DNA of 64,000 nt from Pseudomonas_T sp032052615. Its GTDB lineage: Bacteria > Pseudomonadota > Gammaproteobacteria > Pseudomonadales > Pseudomonadaceae. Of this stretch, positions 9,090 to 17,898 are shown in pieces; position 1 is the first letter of the stretch, and each line of letters opens with the position of its first letter. Under the pieces are notes generated by a model. It ran no database searches. It was not told the DNA's origin and saw only the letters and a list, made by a program, of their open reading frames with translations. The DNA lies in the NCBI GenBank assembly GCA_032052615.1, contig DAMBWF010000005.1:1-64000 (forward strand), given 5' to 3'. The translations under genes and the position numbers were made by a program.

Positions 9090-9692
9090 TCACGCCAAGG
9101 CCTGGACATTAGGTACCACGCAGGCGAAATTGTCCGCCAGGGCGATCACCTCCAGGCGATGCACATCGGCGGCCCTGGCGATCCCGCCGGCGGTATCCGG
9201 CAAGTCGCGAGTGGCGCAGGCGGCGTCCACCAGGGTGCAGCGATACCCATAATCCTTGGCCGCCCGCACCGTAGTGCTGACACTGGAGTGGGTCATGAAG
9301 CCGCAGACGATCAAATCGACATTGCCGATGGCCTGGAGGCGGTCGTGCAGTTCGGTGCCGGCGAAGGCGTTCGGCAGGCGCTTTTCCACCACGGCCTCGT
9401 TCGCCCGGGGTGCCACTTCGGGCAGGTGCCGGCCTCGTTCGCCCTGGGGATCGAGCAGCCCTCCCGGCACGCCCAGGTGCTTCACATGGACGACGGCCGA
9501 CCCGAGTCGCCTGGCCTCGCCGAGCAAGGCCGCGATTTCCGCGACGGCCGCCTCCAGCCCTGGCAGGCTGAGCACGCCGCTGCGGTATTCCTCCTGGGCA
9601 TCGATGATCACCAGCGTCGCCTGTCCCAGGCGGGCGGGCGGATGGCCTCGGCCGGTCAGTTGCATCATGGTTTTTGGTGCGGACATGAACAC
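9090..9692 (-). CDS. isochorismatase-like hydrolase with Ser at the nucleophile position
   Basis: This is a cysteine-hydrolase-superfamily protein of 200 aa. The catalytic Asp is in LVIIDAQEEYRSG (about residue 30) and the Lys in VVEKRLPNAFAGTELHD. The segment that normally carries the Cys nucleophile reads CGFMTHSSVSTTVRAAKDYG, with Ser where Cys usually precedes V-x-T-T. The protein may therefore use Ser, use the nearby upstream Cys, or be altered in activity. The first possible start is GTG at 9692, only 4-5 nt after AGGAGG; ATG at 9686, two codons later, is equally possible. Substrate unknown. Confidence 0.85.
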   Translation of the reverse strand: MFMSAPKTMMQLTGRGHPPARLGQATLVIIDAQEEYRSGVLSLPGLEAAVAEIAALLGEARRLGSAVVHVKHLGVPGGLLDPQGERGRHLPEVAPRANEAVVEKRLPNAFAGTELHDRLQAIGNVDLIVCGFMTHSSVSTTVRAAKDYGYRCTLVDAACATRDLPDTAGGIARAADVHRLEVIALADNFACVVPNVQALA

Positions 9693-9919
9693 GACTCCTC
9701 CTACGACTCAGCGGGCATTGTCCGCTGCCCGAGGCATTCTGTGAACCATCGTGCCTTTCCTCGGGTCTCGTGGCGAGAGCCATGCTCGTGCCCGCTTTCC
9801 TTCGCGCCGAGCCGGCCGTCTACGCGCGCGAGCGCCTGGCGGCGACGTTCGGCCCGGACGCATGGGTAAAGGCGGGCGCGGCTGCTAGAATCCGCCTTTC
9901 ATCCATGGAGGTAACCGTC

Positions 9920-10828
9920 GTGTCCGAATCCCGTCTGCGCACCCTGCGCGATCACATCCGCTGGGCCGTCAGTCGTTTCCACCAAGAGGAATTGTTTTTC
10001 GGTCACGGGACTGACAACGCATGGGACGAGGCCCGGCAGTTGATCCTGGGCGCGCTGCACCTGCCCTACGAAATGGCCGATGCTTACCTGGACTGCGCGC
10101 TGGAAGACGACGAGCGAGAGTACTTGCGGTTTCTTCTGCAACGACGCATCGAAGAGCGCGTCCCCACGCCCTATCTGCTGGGAGAAGCGTGGTTCTGTGG
10201 CTGGCCCTTCGTGGTGGACGAGCGCGTGCTCATCCCCCGTTCGCCCTTCGCCGAGTTGATCCAGCAGCGCTTCGACCCCTGGCTGCCCCATGAACCCGCG
10301 CGCATCCTCGACCTGTGCACCGGTTCGGGCTGCATCGGCATCGCTTGCGCTCACCGCTTTCCCGAGGCCGAGGTCGTCCTGGCTGACCTGTCCTTCGAGG
10401 CGCTGGAAGTCGCGAACCTGAACATCGAGCGTCACGGTCTGGAGGAGCGCGTCTACACCGTGCAAGGAGACGGCTTCCAGGGGCTGCCGGGGCAGCGCTT
10501 CGATCTCATCGTATCCAACCCGCCCTACGTGGATGCCGAGGACTTCGCCGACATGCCCGAGGAGTACCACCACGAGCCGGCCATGGGCCTGGCCTGTGGC
10601 GAGGATGGCCTGGATGTGGTCCGGCGAATCCTGGCGGAGGCCGCCGACCACCTGAGCGAGACCGGGCTGTTGTTCGTGGAGGTCGGCAATAGCCAGACCC
10701 ACGTGGAGGCCTTGTATCCGGAAGTGGACTTCGCCTGGATGGAGCTGGAGAACGGCGGCCATGGCGTGTTCATGCTCAGCGCCGAGCAGTGCCGCCAGCA
10801 TCAGGGGGTGTTCCGCCAGCGCCTCTGA
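9920..10828 (+). CDS. prmB: 50S ribosomal protein L3 N5-glutamine methyltransferase PrmB
   Basis: PrmB methylates a glutamine side chain of ribosomal protein L3 using S-adenosylmethionine. At 302 aa it is close to the E. coli enzyme (about 310). The N-terminal helical domain (residues 1-110) is followed by a Rossmann methyltransferase domain with ILDLCTGSGCIGIACA as the SAM loop and the glutamine-methyltransferase signature SNPPYVDAEDF. I chose GTG at 9920 because GGAGG sits 8 nt upstream; an in-frame ATG at 9905 overlaps that site and is unlikely to be used. The stop is directly adjacent to that of the convergent mscS-type gene. Confidence 0.92.
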   Translation: MSESRLRTLRDHIRWAVSRFHQEELFFGHGTDNAWDEARQLILGALHLPYEMADAYLDCALEDDEREYLRFLLQRRIEERVPTPYLLGEAWFCGWPFVVDERVLIPRSPFAELIQQRFDPWLPHEPARILDLCTGSGCIGIACAHRFPEAEVVLADLSFEALEVANLNIERHGLEERVYTVQGDGFQGLPGQRFDLIVSNPPYVDAEDFADMPEEYHHEPAMGLACGEDGLDVVRRILAEAADHLSETGLLFVEVGNSQTHVEALYPEVDFAWMELENGGHGVFMLSAEQCRQHQGVFRQRL

Positions 10829-11956
10829 TCAGGAGCGCCGCGCGCCGTTCGGCTGCCAGGCCGGCGTCCCAGCGGACGAGCCGTTCGGGTGGGCCTGGGG
10901 CACGGTGTCGTTGGCCGCCGAGGCAGGGTCGACCATCACCAGGTTCTGGGTGGGGAAGGCGAACTGAATGTCCCGTTCGGCGAGGGCCTGCATGAGCTCC
11001 AGGTTGATGTGCTGCTGGATATCCATGTAGCGGTTGTAGTCGGCGCTCAGGACGATGTAGACCACTTCGTAGCGCAGGGCGGCCTGATCGAAGGACAACA
11101 GGTGGGCCCGGTCGAAGCGGGTGTCCGGCAGGCGCTTGATGATGTTCTCCACCACCCCGGGGATTTCCTTCGCCTTATTCACCGGCGTCCGGTAGGAGAG
11201 GCCGAAGCCGAAAACGATGCGCCGCTCGTCCATGCGCTTGTAGTTATGCAGGGTCTGCTTGAGCAGTTCGGCGTTGGAGCAGACGATCTGCTCGCCGCTC
11301 AGGCTGCGGATGCGGGTGGTCTTCATGCCGATATGTTCGATGCTTCCGGCGATGTCCCCGAAGACCACGAAATCCCCCCGCTCGAACGGCTTGTCGATGC
11401 CGATGGAAAGCGAGGCGAACAGGTCGCTCAGCATGGTCTGGACCGCCAGCGCCACGGCGATGCCGCCCACCCCCAGGCTGGCGACGAAGGCGGTGATGTT
11501 GACGCCCAGGTTGGAGAGGATGGCCAGCAACGAAATGGACCAGAGCGCGCCGCGCACCATGTAGGCGATGATCACGCTGGTCACCGGGTTGTGCCGTTCG
11601 CCATTGATGTAGCTGATCGTCCAGAGACGGACCACCGCGTCCAGCCACAGGGCCAACTGCAGGGCCAGGGCGATGAACCAGCCGTGGGCGAAGGCGCTTT
11701 CCCAGCGCGGCGGAAGCTCCACCAGCTTCATGCCGATCTGCAGGGAGAAGACCGCCAGCAGGAGCCGGCTGGTGTTGCCCAGCACCTCGCTGGCGAAGCC
11801 GTACCAGGCGTTCTGGTGGCGGTCGGAGAACTTCCCCAGGCGGCGGCTGACGATGCTCAGGAGCGTGCGCAGTACCAAGTAGCTGACCACGGACAGACCC
11901 GCCACCAGGCAGATGTCGAGCAGATATCGATTGAAACCCAGTATCCAGTTTTCCAA
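10829..11956 (-). CDS. MscS-family mechanosensitive ion channel
   Basis: This is an inner-membrane channel of the small-conductance mechanosensitive family, 375 aa. Several N-terminal helices precede the pore helix segment FVASLGVGGIAVALAVQTML and the beta-domain signature DKPFERGDFVVFGDIAGSIE. The C-terminal cytoplasmic domain follows. The best start is TTG at 11956, with AGGAGG 8 nt upstream. The in-frame ATGs at 11986 and 12046 lack a ribosome binding site. It resembles longer YbdG/YnaI-type members more than minimal MscS, so its role may be osmotic protection or a conditional channel. The gene is convergent with prmB. Confidence 0.88.
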   Translation of the reverse strand: MENWILGFNRYLLDICLVAGLSVVSYLVLRTLLSIVSRRLGKFSDRHQNAWYGFASEVLGNTSRLLLAVFSLQIGMKLVELPPRWESAFAHGWFIALALQLALWLDAVVRLWTISYINGERHNPVTSVIIAYMVRGALWSISLLAILSNLGVNITAFVASLGVGGIAVALAVQTMLSDLFASLSIGIDKPFERGDFVVFGDIAGSIEHIGMKTTRIRSLSGEQIVCSNAELLKQTLHNYKRMDERRIVFGFGLSYRTPVNKAKEIPGVVENIIKRLPDTRFDRAHLLSFDQAALRYEVVYIVLSADYNRYMDIQQHINLELMQALAERDIQFAFPTQNLVMVDPASAANDTVPQAHPNGSSAGTPAWQPNGARRS

Positions 11957-12119
11957 GGGACCGTCCTCCTGCGGGGTGAGAGGCATCGCGCATCGGCTGC
12001 GATTCGCGCGAGCCGGGATGGCTGGGCCGGGCGCCCGGGGCGCCACGGCCGGTCGGATGCAGCGACTTCGTTTCGGCGGACCTTAGGGTTCGTGGGCCAC
12101 GCGGAGGGATAGTTCCCGG

Positions 12120-12908
12120 TCAGACCTTGCGCTTGGCCATGTGCCGCAGGTAGGCGATCAACTGGCGCAGCGCCTCGTCGCTGAGGACATCGCGGTCGAA
12201 CGCCGGCATGCTCGCCCGAGGCCAGCGCCGCAGGCTCTGGGGATCGCGGATATAGCGGCCGAGGAAATCGCCGGCGAAGTATTCGGTGGGGTTGTAGGGC
12301 AGGTTGAGGTCGGGGCCGAAGGCGGCGTCACCGGCGCCGTTCAAGCGATGGCAGGCCAGGCAGTTCTTCTGGAAGACGGCGAACCCGGCCTGCACCGTCG
12401 CATCGGCCTCCGGGGCCGGCAGCAGCGCTGGAAAGCGCTGAGCCAACGGCGCCAGGTAGCGCAGCTTGACCACTTGGAAGGGCCACTGCTCGGGGCCAAT
12501 GCCGCTGGCGGCGGGGTCAGTCCAGACCAGGTAGAAGGGGCCGGCGCTGGGTTTGTCCTTTGCCAAGGCTGGCCAGGGGCGGGCCGGCTCCTCGATCGCC
12601 AGCCAGGCCTGGGCGCCTTGCGCTTGCAACAGGGGCGCAGCCGGCAGTTCGGCGGCGAACCCGTCACGTGCCACCGCTTGGAGCTGCTGGTCGGGTTTCA
12701 GCCCTGGCAGCAGCGCCGCCAGGGGCACGGCCCTGTAGCGCATCGCCCGCTTGTAGGAGACATCCCGAGGAATGGCGATGTCCCGGGCGTCCGGGTGGGC
12801 CAGCAATTGGTCGGTGCTCCAGTCCTGGATGCCTCGATCGCTTTCGATGCGCAGTTCGGCGGCGTTCGCCGAAAGCGAGATGAAGAGGGCGAGCAGCAGA
12901 ATACGCAT
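12120..12908 (-). CDS. periplasmic c-type cytochrome with N-terminal molybdopterin-oxidoreductase-like domain
   Basis: This is an exported single-haem protein, 262 aa. The signal peptide is MRILLLALFISLSANA; the ATG at 12908 has AGGAG 7 nt upstream, unlike the longer frame. Residues 20-160 resemble the small cofactor-free sulfite-oxidase-like domain seen beside periplasmic cytochromes (VPLAALLPGL near its start, then FYLVWTDPAASGIGPEQWPF). The C-terminal 90 residues are a class I cytochrome c with CLACH haem attachment near residue 187 and an axial-Met candidate in ASMPAFDRDVLSDEAL. It is probably an electron carrier; partner unknown. Confidence 0.82.
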   Translation of the reverse strand: MRILLLALFISLSANAAELRIESDRGIQDWSTDQLLAHPDARDIAIPRDVSYKRAMRYRAVPLAALLPGLKPDQQLQAVARDGFAAELPAAPLLQAQGAQAWLAIEEPARPWPALAKDKPSAGPFYLVWTDPAASGIGPEQWPFQVVKLRYLAPLAQRFPALLPAPEADATVQAGFAVFQKNCLACHRLNGAGDAAFGPDLNLPYNPTEYFAGDFLGRYIRDPQSLRRWPRASMPAFDRDVLSDEALRQLIAYLRHMAKRKV

Positions 12909-12983
12909 CCCAGTCTCCTGTGGTCGGGTCGGGCGGCCCATAGGCTACGCGAAACGGGACGGCGGCTGGTTCTGCCGGCGCCG

Positions 12984-13079
12984 TTAGCCGAACCATCGAG
13001 TCAGGTTGGGCAGGATCAGGATGACGGCCGTGGCGAACAGAATCAGGCTCGCTTGCCGCAGTTTGGGATGTTTGAACAT
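12984..13079 (-). CDS. 31-aa single-span membrane microprotein
   Basis: The short frame MFKHPKLRQASLILFATAVI continues through one membrane helix and ends in a short polar tail (TRWFG). AAAGG lies about 8 nt before the ATG. Basic residues precede the span, predicting the N-terminus inside. It lies 75 bp upstream of the cytochrome gene on the same strand and may be co-transcribed. Function unknown; similar tiny proteins exist in Pseudomonas but are often left unannotated. Confidence 0.5.
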   Translation of the reverse strand: MFKHPKLRQASLILFATAVILILPNLTRWFG

Positions 13080-13378
13080 GCCGGCGCCTTTCTTGTTGTT
13101 GGAAGCCAACCCCGATCGCCCCTGACGGCCGAGGGCGATGCCAGGGCGAAACGAGTGTCGGCGAAACCCGGCGACCTTCGGTACGATCCGTCGAGAAGCG
13201 CATAATTCCCTCTCTTCGGACCATCGGTCCTGCCGGGCGTCGATCAGCCGCGAAAAGTTCCCGCTCGATCCTCGGCCCGGACGTCGCGCCCTTGGAGCAC
13301 TCCGTTCGCCACGACGCCATTGCACCTGGTTCCCGTTGCGCTAGGGTGCTCGGATCCGCCCCCTTCGACGAGGATTGC

Positions 13379-14584
13379 ATGAGCGAGGCCTATATCTACG
13401 ATGCGGTACGCACGCCCCGTGGCAAGGGAAAGAAAGACGGCGCGCTGCACAGCGTCAAGCCCGTCGATCTCGTGGCGGGTCTGTTGCGCGCCTTGCGGGC
13501 GCGCAACGACCTGGATACGGCGGGGGTGGACGACATCGTCCTGGGCTGCGTGACGCCGCTGGGGGAGCAAGGCGCCGACATCGCCAAGATCGCCGCGCTG
13601 GTGGCCGACTGGGATGTGCGGGTAGCCGGGGTGCAACTGAACCGGTTCTGCGCCTCGGGTCTGGAGGCGGTGAACCTGGCCGCGATGAAAGTGCGTTCGG
13701 GGTTCGAGGAGCTAGTGGTCGCCGGTGGCGTGGAGTCCATGTCCCGGGTACCCATGGGCAGCGACGGTGGCGCCTGGAGTCTCGATCCGGCGACCAATTT
13801 CCACAGCCAGTATGTGCCCCAGGGCATCGGCGCCGACCTCATCGCCACCTTGGAAGGTTTCACCCGGCACGAGGTCGACGCATTCGCCCTGCGCTCCCAG
13901 CGCAAGGCCCTCCAGGCCCGGGAGACCGGTGCCTTCGCCCGCTCCCTGGTGCCGGTCACCGACCAGAACGGCATCGTGTTGCTGGACCACGACGAATTGA
14001 TCCGTGGCGACTCCACGCTGGAGGGCCTCGCCAGGCTGAAGCCCAGTTTCGAGGCCATGGGTCGCATGGGCTTCGATGCCACCGCGCTGCGCAAGTACAG
14101 CCATCTGGAGCGTATCGAGCACGTGCACACCCCTGGCAACAGCTCGGGGATCGTCGACGGCGCCGCGCTCATGCTCATCGGCTCGCCGGAGAAGGGCGCC
14201 GCCCTCGACCTCAAGCCTCGGGCCCGGGTGGTCGCCACCGCGGTCATCGGCAGCGACCCGACCATCATGCTCACCGGACCGGCGCCCGCCACCCGCAAGG
14301 CCCTGGCCAAGGCGGGCCTGCGGATCGAGGACATCGACCTGTTGGAGGTGAACGAGGCATTCGCCTCGGTCGTGCTGCGCTTCATGAAGGAACTGGGCGT
14401 CGCCGAGGAGCGGGTCAACGTCAACGGTGGCGCCATAGCCCTTGGCCATCCCCTGGGGGCCACCGGCTGCGCGATCCTCGGCACGCTGCTGGACGAACTG
14501 GAGGCCCGCCGCCAGCGCTACGGCCTCGCTACCCTCTGCGTCGGTGGTGGCATGGGCATCGCCACGATCATCGAACGCCTGTGA
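13379..14584 (+). CDS. acetyl-CoA C-acyltransferase (thiolase, FadI/FadA-like)
   Basis: This is a full-length thiolase, 401 aa, performing the last step of beta-oxidation or the reverse condensation. The nucleophilic Cys is in NRFCASGLEAVN (about residue 90), followed by NEAFA, GGAIALGHPLGATG with the catalytic His, and CVGGGMG with the second Cys. ATG at 13379 is preceded by GAGG at 8 nt. A fadJ/fadB-like gene follows after 24 bp, so the pair is a fadI-fadJ type operon. That partner is now interrupted, and the thiolase may have lost its in-operon complex partner. Confidence 0.92.
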   Translation: MSEAYIYDAVRTPRGKGKKDGALHSVKPVDLVAGLLRALRARNDLDTAGVDDIVLGCVTPLGEQGADIAKIAALVADWDVRVAGVQLNRFCASGLEAVNLAAMKVRSGFEELVVAGGVESMSRVPMGSDGGAWSLDPATNFHSQYVPQGIGADLIATLEGFTRHEVDAFALRSQRKALQARETGAFARSLVPVTDQNGIVLLDHDELIRGDSTLEGLARLKPSFEAMGRMGFDATALRKYSHLERIEHVHTPGNSSGIVDGAALMLIGSPEKGAALDLKPRARVVATAVIGSDPTIMLTGPAPATRKALAKAGLRIEDIDLLEVNEAFASVVLRFMKELGVAEERVNVNGGAIALGHPLGATGCAILGTLLDELEARRQRYGLATLCVGGGMGIATIIERL

Positions 14585-14608
14585 CCTCGCGCCCGACGGG
14601 AAGCCTTC

Positions 14609-16080
14609 ATGACTGCGATCCGCTACGAAAAAGACCGCGACGCCATCGTCGTGCTGACCATCGACCTGCCCGGGCAGAGCGCCAACACCCTGAACGCGGC
14701 CTACCGCGAGGCCATGGGGGAGACCCTGGATCGCCTAGAGGCGGAGAAGGACAGCCTCGCCGGCGTGATCGTTACCTCGGCGAAGAAGAGCTTCTTCGCC
14801 GGGGCTGATCTGAACGAGTTGCTTCGGGCGGGCCCCGAAAGCGCCACCGATGTGTACCGCCAGGTCTTGCAGATCAAGCGCGACCTGCGGCGCCTCGAGG
14901 CCCTGGGCAAGCCGGTGGTGGCGGCCATCAACGGCGCTGCCTTGAGCGGCGGCTGGGAAATCTGCCTGGCCTGTCACCGACGCATTGCCTTGGACGATCC
15001 GTCCCTGCGGGTCGGCCTGCCGGAAGTGACCCTGGGGTTGTCGCCCGGCGGCGGCGGGGTCGTGCGCACGGTTCGCCTGCTCGGCCTGGAAAAGGCGCTG
15101 CCCTACTTGCTGGAGGGTCGTACCTTGCGGCCTGACACGGCGCTGAAAGCCGGTCTCATCCATGAGCTGGCCCGCGATCGAGACGATCTCCTGGACAAGG
15201 CGCGCCAGTGGATCCTGGGCAATCCGTCCGCCCGCCAGCCCTGGGAGGCCGTGGGCTATCAGCTCCCCGGCGGCACGCCGGCCGATCCGGCCCTGGCGCC
15301 AATGCTGGCCCTGGCGCCTTCCATGCTCCGGGAGAAGACCGGTGGCTGCCTGCCCGCGCCGGAGAGAATCCTCTGCGCGGCCGTGGAAGGCGCCCGGGTG
15401 GATTTCGATACCGCCCAGCTCATCGAGGCTCGTTACTTCACGGAACTGGCCACCGGCCAAATAGCCAAGAACATGATCGGCGCCTGGTTCCAGCTCAACG
15501 AGATCGCCTCGGGGCGTACACGACCCACTACCGCCGAGCGGGTCCGCGTGAAGCGGCTCGGGGTGATCGGCGCGAATGAATTGGGAACGGAAATCGCGCT
15601 GCTGGCGACCGCGGCGGATATCCCCGTGGTGCTCAAGGAGGGCACCCAGGCGATCGCGGAGCAGGGGCGCCAGCGGTGCGCGGCGCGTCTGGACGCCCAA
15701 GTGGCCCAAGGGCGCCTGGAGGCTCGGCAACGCGACACGCGCTTGGCGCGCATTCAGGCGAGCGGGCGGGACGAGGATCTCGTCGGCTGCGATCTGATCC
15801 TCGCGGCGGAACCCGGGGGCGGGCTCGGCGCTTCCGTCACAGGGCCGGCCGGTGCCGTCGTGGCGAGCGCCTCGGTCGGGTCGCGCCTCGATTCAAGCGC
15901 GGCGACGGATACCGAGCGTCCCGTGGGGTTGCACTTCTTCGAGCCGGTGGGGACGAACCCGCTGGTGGAGGTTGTCCGGGGCCATCCAGGGGACGAGCGT
16001 AGCCTCGCCCTGGCCTTCGACTTCGTCCAGCAGCTCGGCAAGACTCCAATCGTAGTCGAGGGCCGCCGGGGTCTTTACGG
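14609..16080 (+). pseudogene. 5' part of interrupted fadJ/fadB-like fatty-oxidation gene
   Basis: This is the N-terminal part of the multifunctional beta-oxidation alpha subunit. The enoyl-CoA hydratase domain (about residues 1-190) shows FFAGADLNELL, NGAALSGGWEICLACH and the Glu-containing GLPEVTLGLSPGGGG. The hydroxyacyl-CoA dehydrogenase domain begins near residue 310. Its NAD loop reads GVIGANELGTEIA, with Asn where a Gly is usual, and it retains LHFFEPV. The family-like sequence ends at GKTPIVVEGRRGLYG; the frame then runs through a tRNA-Leu fragment to a stop at 16159. The missing C-terminus lies at about 22405-22979. Hydratase activity could survive; dehydrogenase activity is lost. Confidence 0.9.
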
Positions 16081-16085
16081 TTCGC

Positions 16086-16140
16086 GACTCAAAATCCCCC
16101 GTCGCAAGTCGGCCCGGTTCGATTCCGGCCCCGGGCACCA
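16086..16140 (+). other. tRNA-Leu (CAA) 3'-end fragment, putative attachment site
   Basis: The sequence runs from the anticodon loop (GACTCAAAATCCCCC, anticodon CAA) through the variable arm to a complete T arm (GGTTCGATTCC), acceptor 3' strand CCCCGGGC and CCA. The 5' half of the tRNA (acceptor, D arm) is absent, so it is not a functional gene. A tyrosine integrase remnant starts 135 bp downstream. This is the arrangement left by elements that integrate at tRNA 3' ends. Confidence 0.8.
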
Positions 16141-16274
16141 TCCAAAAATCTTCTCATAACTCAAGCCATTAGAAGATTTCGCAGTACAAGCCCCGCACTG
16201 GGGGATTTTCCTAAAATTGTGGTCAGGTAGAGTTTCGGTACAGTGATACGGCGTTAGCCTCATACGGAGTACTC

Positions 16275-17023
16275 ATGGCTACGATTGTTAAGGCTTTCTC
16301 GGGCACTTGGAAAGCCCTCATTCGTAAGGCAGGCTGGCCGGCCACGGCCAAGACGTTCCGCACCAAGCGGGATGCCGATGTCCAACATTCGCCGCCCAGC
16401 CCCCGGCTCGGGTCGCAACCGGCGATTGACTCCCGAAGAACAGACCCGCCTGCTGCAAGCCGTCGATAAGCACTCGAACCCGATGTTCGGATGGGTCGTC
16501 CGCATTGCCGTCCAGACCGGCATGCGGCTGTCTGAAATTGCGACGCTGCGTATTCGGCAAGTGGACATCGAGCGGCGCGTCGTGCGGCTGGACCACACCA
16601 AGAATTCTTCGTCCCGCACTGTCCCACTGACTGCCGAGGCAACGCGCGTGTTCACCGAGGCACTTGCCAACCCCTTGCGAACCGCAGAAACCGAACTGGT
16701 GTTCTTCGGCGAACCCGGCCGGGATGGCAACGACGCCCCTACCTGTTCGACAAAGCATGGACCGATGCCAAGCGAGCAGCGGGCCTTGAAGAGTTCCGCT
16801 TTCACGACTTGCGACACGAGGCTGTCAGCCGGTTCGTGGAAACCGTTTGAGCGATCAGGAGGTGTCGGCCATCAGCGGTCACAAGTCGATTCAGATGCTC
16901 AAGCGCTATACGCACCTGCGGGCCGAAGACCTGGTGCAGAAGCTGGACCGCCTCGCGCGTCGCGCGCCGCCCACTTCTAAACAACGGAGTGAGGCCGACT
17001 CCCAAACAGAGAACAACGCATAA
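16275..17023 (+). pseudogene. tyrosine recombinase (phage/ICE integrase), decayed
   Basis: The N-terminal 36 residues (MATIVKAFSGTWKALIRKAG...) match the start of a P4/phage-type integrase. They run directly into the catalytic domain in another frame (RRLTPEEQTRLLQAVDKHSN, GMRLSEIATLRI), so the core-binding domain between is deleted. The catalytic domain is itself broken: a shift near 16738 is needed to reach APYLFDKAWTDAKRAAGL and FRFHDLRHEAVSRF (the His-x-x-Arg box), and another near 16847 leads to LSDQEVSAISGHKS and the Tyr in LKRYTHLRAED. The end is TAA at 17021. With a large deletion and at least two frameshifts it cannot be active. Confidence 0.85.
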
Positions 17024-17084
17024 TCGCTCCATCGCGTTGCCATAATGAACAACCGATTGTCTTAATCTACAGAGGAAGCTAGTT

Positions 17085-17711
17085 TTGCATACCGCTATCA
17101 AGATCGTCGCCATCAGCAGCCTTGCTCTTACCCTTGCCGCGTGCGGCAGCGCTAAGGACGCCAACAAGAGCAACTTCAGCAAGGCCATACAGGCATACCT
17201 GGACACTCAGAAGGGCCTGTGCGCTGCGATTCCTGGAAAGGGCTTGCCGTTCACCCTGGCGAATCAAGACATGCTGGGCGGCCAGAGCAAGAAGCGCGCC
17301 GACGCGCTGGTCGATGCCGGGCTGCTGACGAAGCGAGACACCGAAGTCAAAGCCATGTTCGGCAACAAGATGGAGCCGGCTACCGAGTACCAAGTCACTG
17401 ACACCGGCAAGAAATTCCTCGTCGCCAATGGTGCCAACACACTGGCGGGACAAGATGCCTTCTGCACCGGCAAGTATACCGTTGTGGAGGTGAACAACTT
17501 CACTGAACCCAGCGACATGATGGGCGTGAAGTTATCGCAGGTGAACTACCGCTACAAAGTAGAAGGCGCAGATGACTGGGCTAAATCGGAAGGCATTCGT
17601 GCCAACTACAAGAATGTTGCGGAACAGACTCAGGGAGATATCCAGGGTAAGGCGGCTGTCATCCTGACCAACGATGGATGGATGCACGAGCGCCTGTTCA
17701 AGCGCGGATAA
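17085..17711 (+). CDS. putative outer-membrane lipoprotein, 208 aa
   Basis: The start is TTG, with GAGGA 8 nt upstream. The signal segment HTAIKIVAISSLALTLAAC ends in a lipobox (LAAC), predicting a lipid-anchored protein; the residue after Cys is Gly, not Asp, which fits the outer membrane. The mature domain has paired cysteines (GLCAAIPGKG and DAFCTGKY) and no motif that I recognise. It lies between the integrase remnant and the terminator at 17736 and is probably cargo of the element. Its base composition is intermediate between the core genes and the amine oxidase. Confidence 0.75.
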   Translation: MHTAIKIVAISSLALTLAACGSAKDANKSNFSKAIQAYLDTQKGLCAAIPGKGLPFTLANQDMLGGQSKKRADALVDAGLLTKRDTEVKAMFGNKMEPATEYQVTDTGKKFLVANGANTLAGQDAFCTGKYTVVEVNNFTEPSDMMGVKLSQVNYRYKVEGADDWAKSEGIRANYKNVAEQTQGDIQGKAAVILTNDGWMHERLFKRG

Positions 17712-17735
17712 ACTACCCTGAGCCAGCTGTAAAAC

Positions 17736-17768
17736 AAAAGGCCTTTCACCTTGAGTGAAGGGCCTTTT
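17736..17768 (+). terminator. intrinsic terminator of the lipoprotein gene
   Basis: AAAAGGCCTTTCAC pairs with GTGAAGGGCCTTTT across a 5-nt loop, with one G-T wobble, and is followed by CTTT. It lies 25 bp after the lipoprotein stop. Confidence 0.85.
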
Positions 17769-17872
17769 CTTTGGTTCTACGCCGATCTGCGAGGTGGTTG
17801 GGGGTCGCGGAACGACCAAAGCAGACAATTGCTAAAGCATGAATTATGCGGTGCCGGAAGGCGTCGCCGGCT

Positions 17873-17898
17873 GGCCTCGCCATCGGCGAGGCCCTTTT
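17873..17898 (+). terminator. perfect 9-bp hairpin with T-run
   Basis: GGCCTCGCC (17873-17881) and GGCGAGGCC (17885-17893) flank a 3-nt loop and are followed by CTTTT. The form is that of a rho-independent terminator on the plus strand, but no gene directly precedes it apart from the already terminated lipoprotein gene. It may be what is left of a deleted gene's end. Confidence 0.65.

Noticed and set aside
16081..16159. Extension of the fadJ-like protein to 516 aa with a genuine C-terminus
   Set aside because: The last residues are translated from a tRNA-Leu fragment; the real C-terminal domain lies beyond the foreign block.
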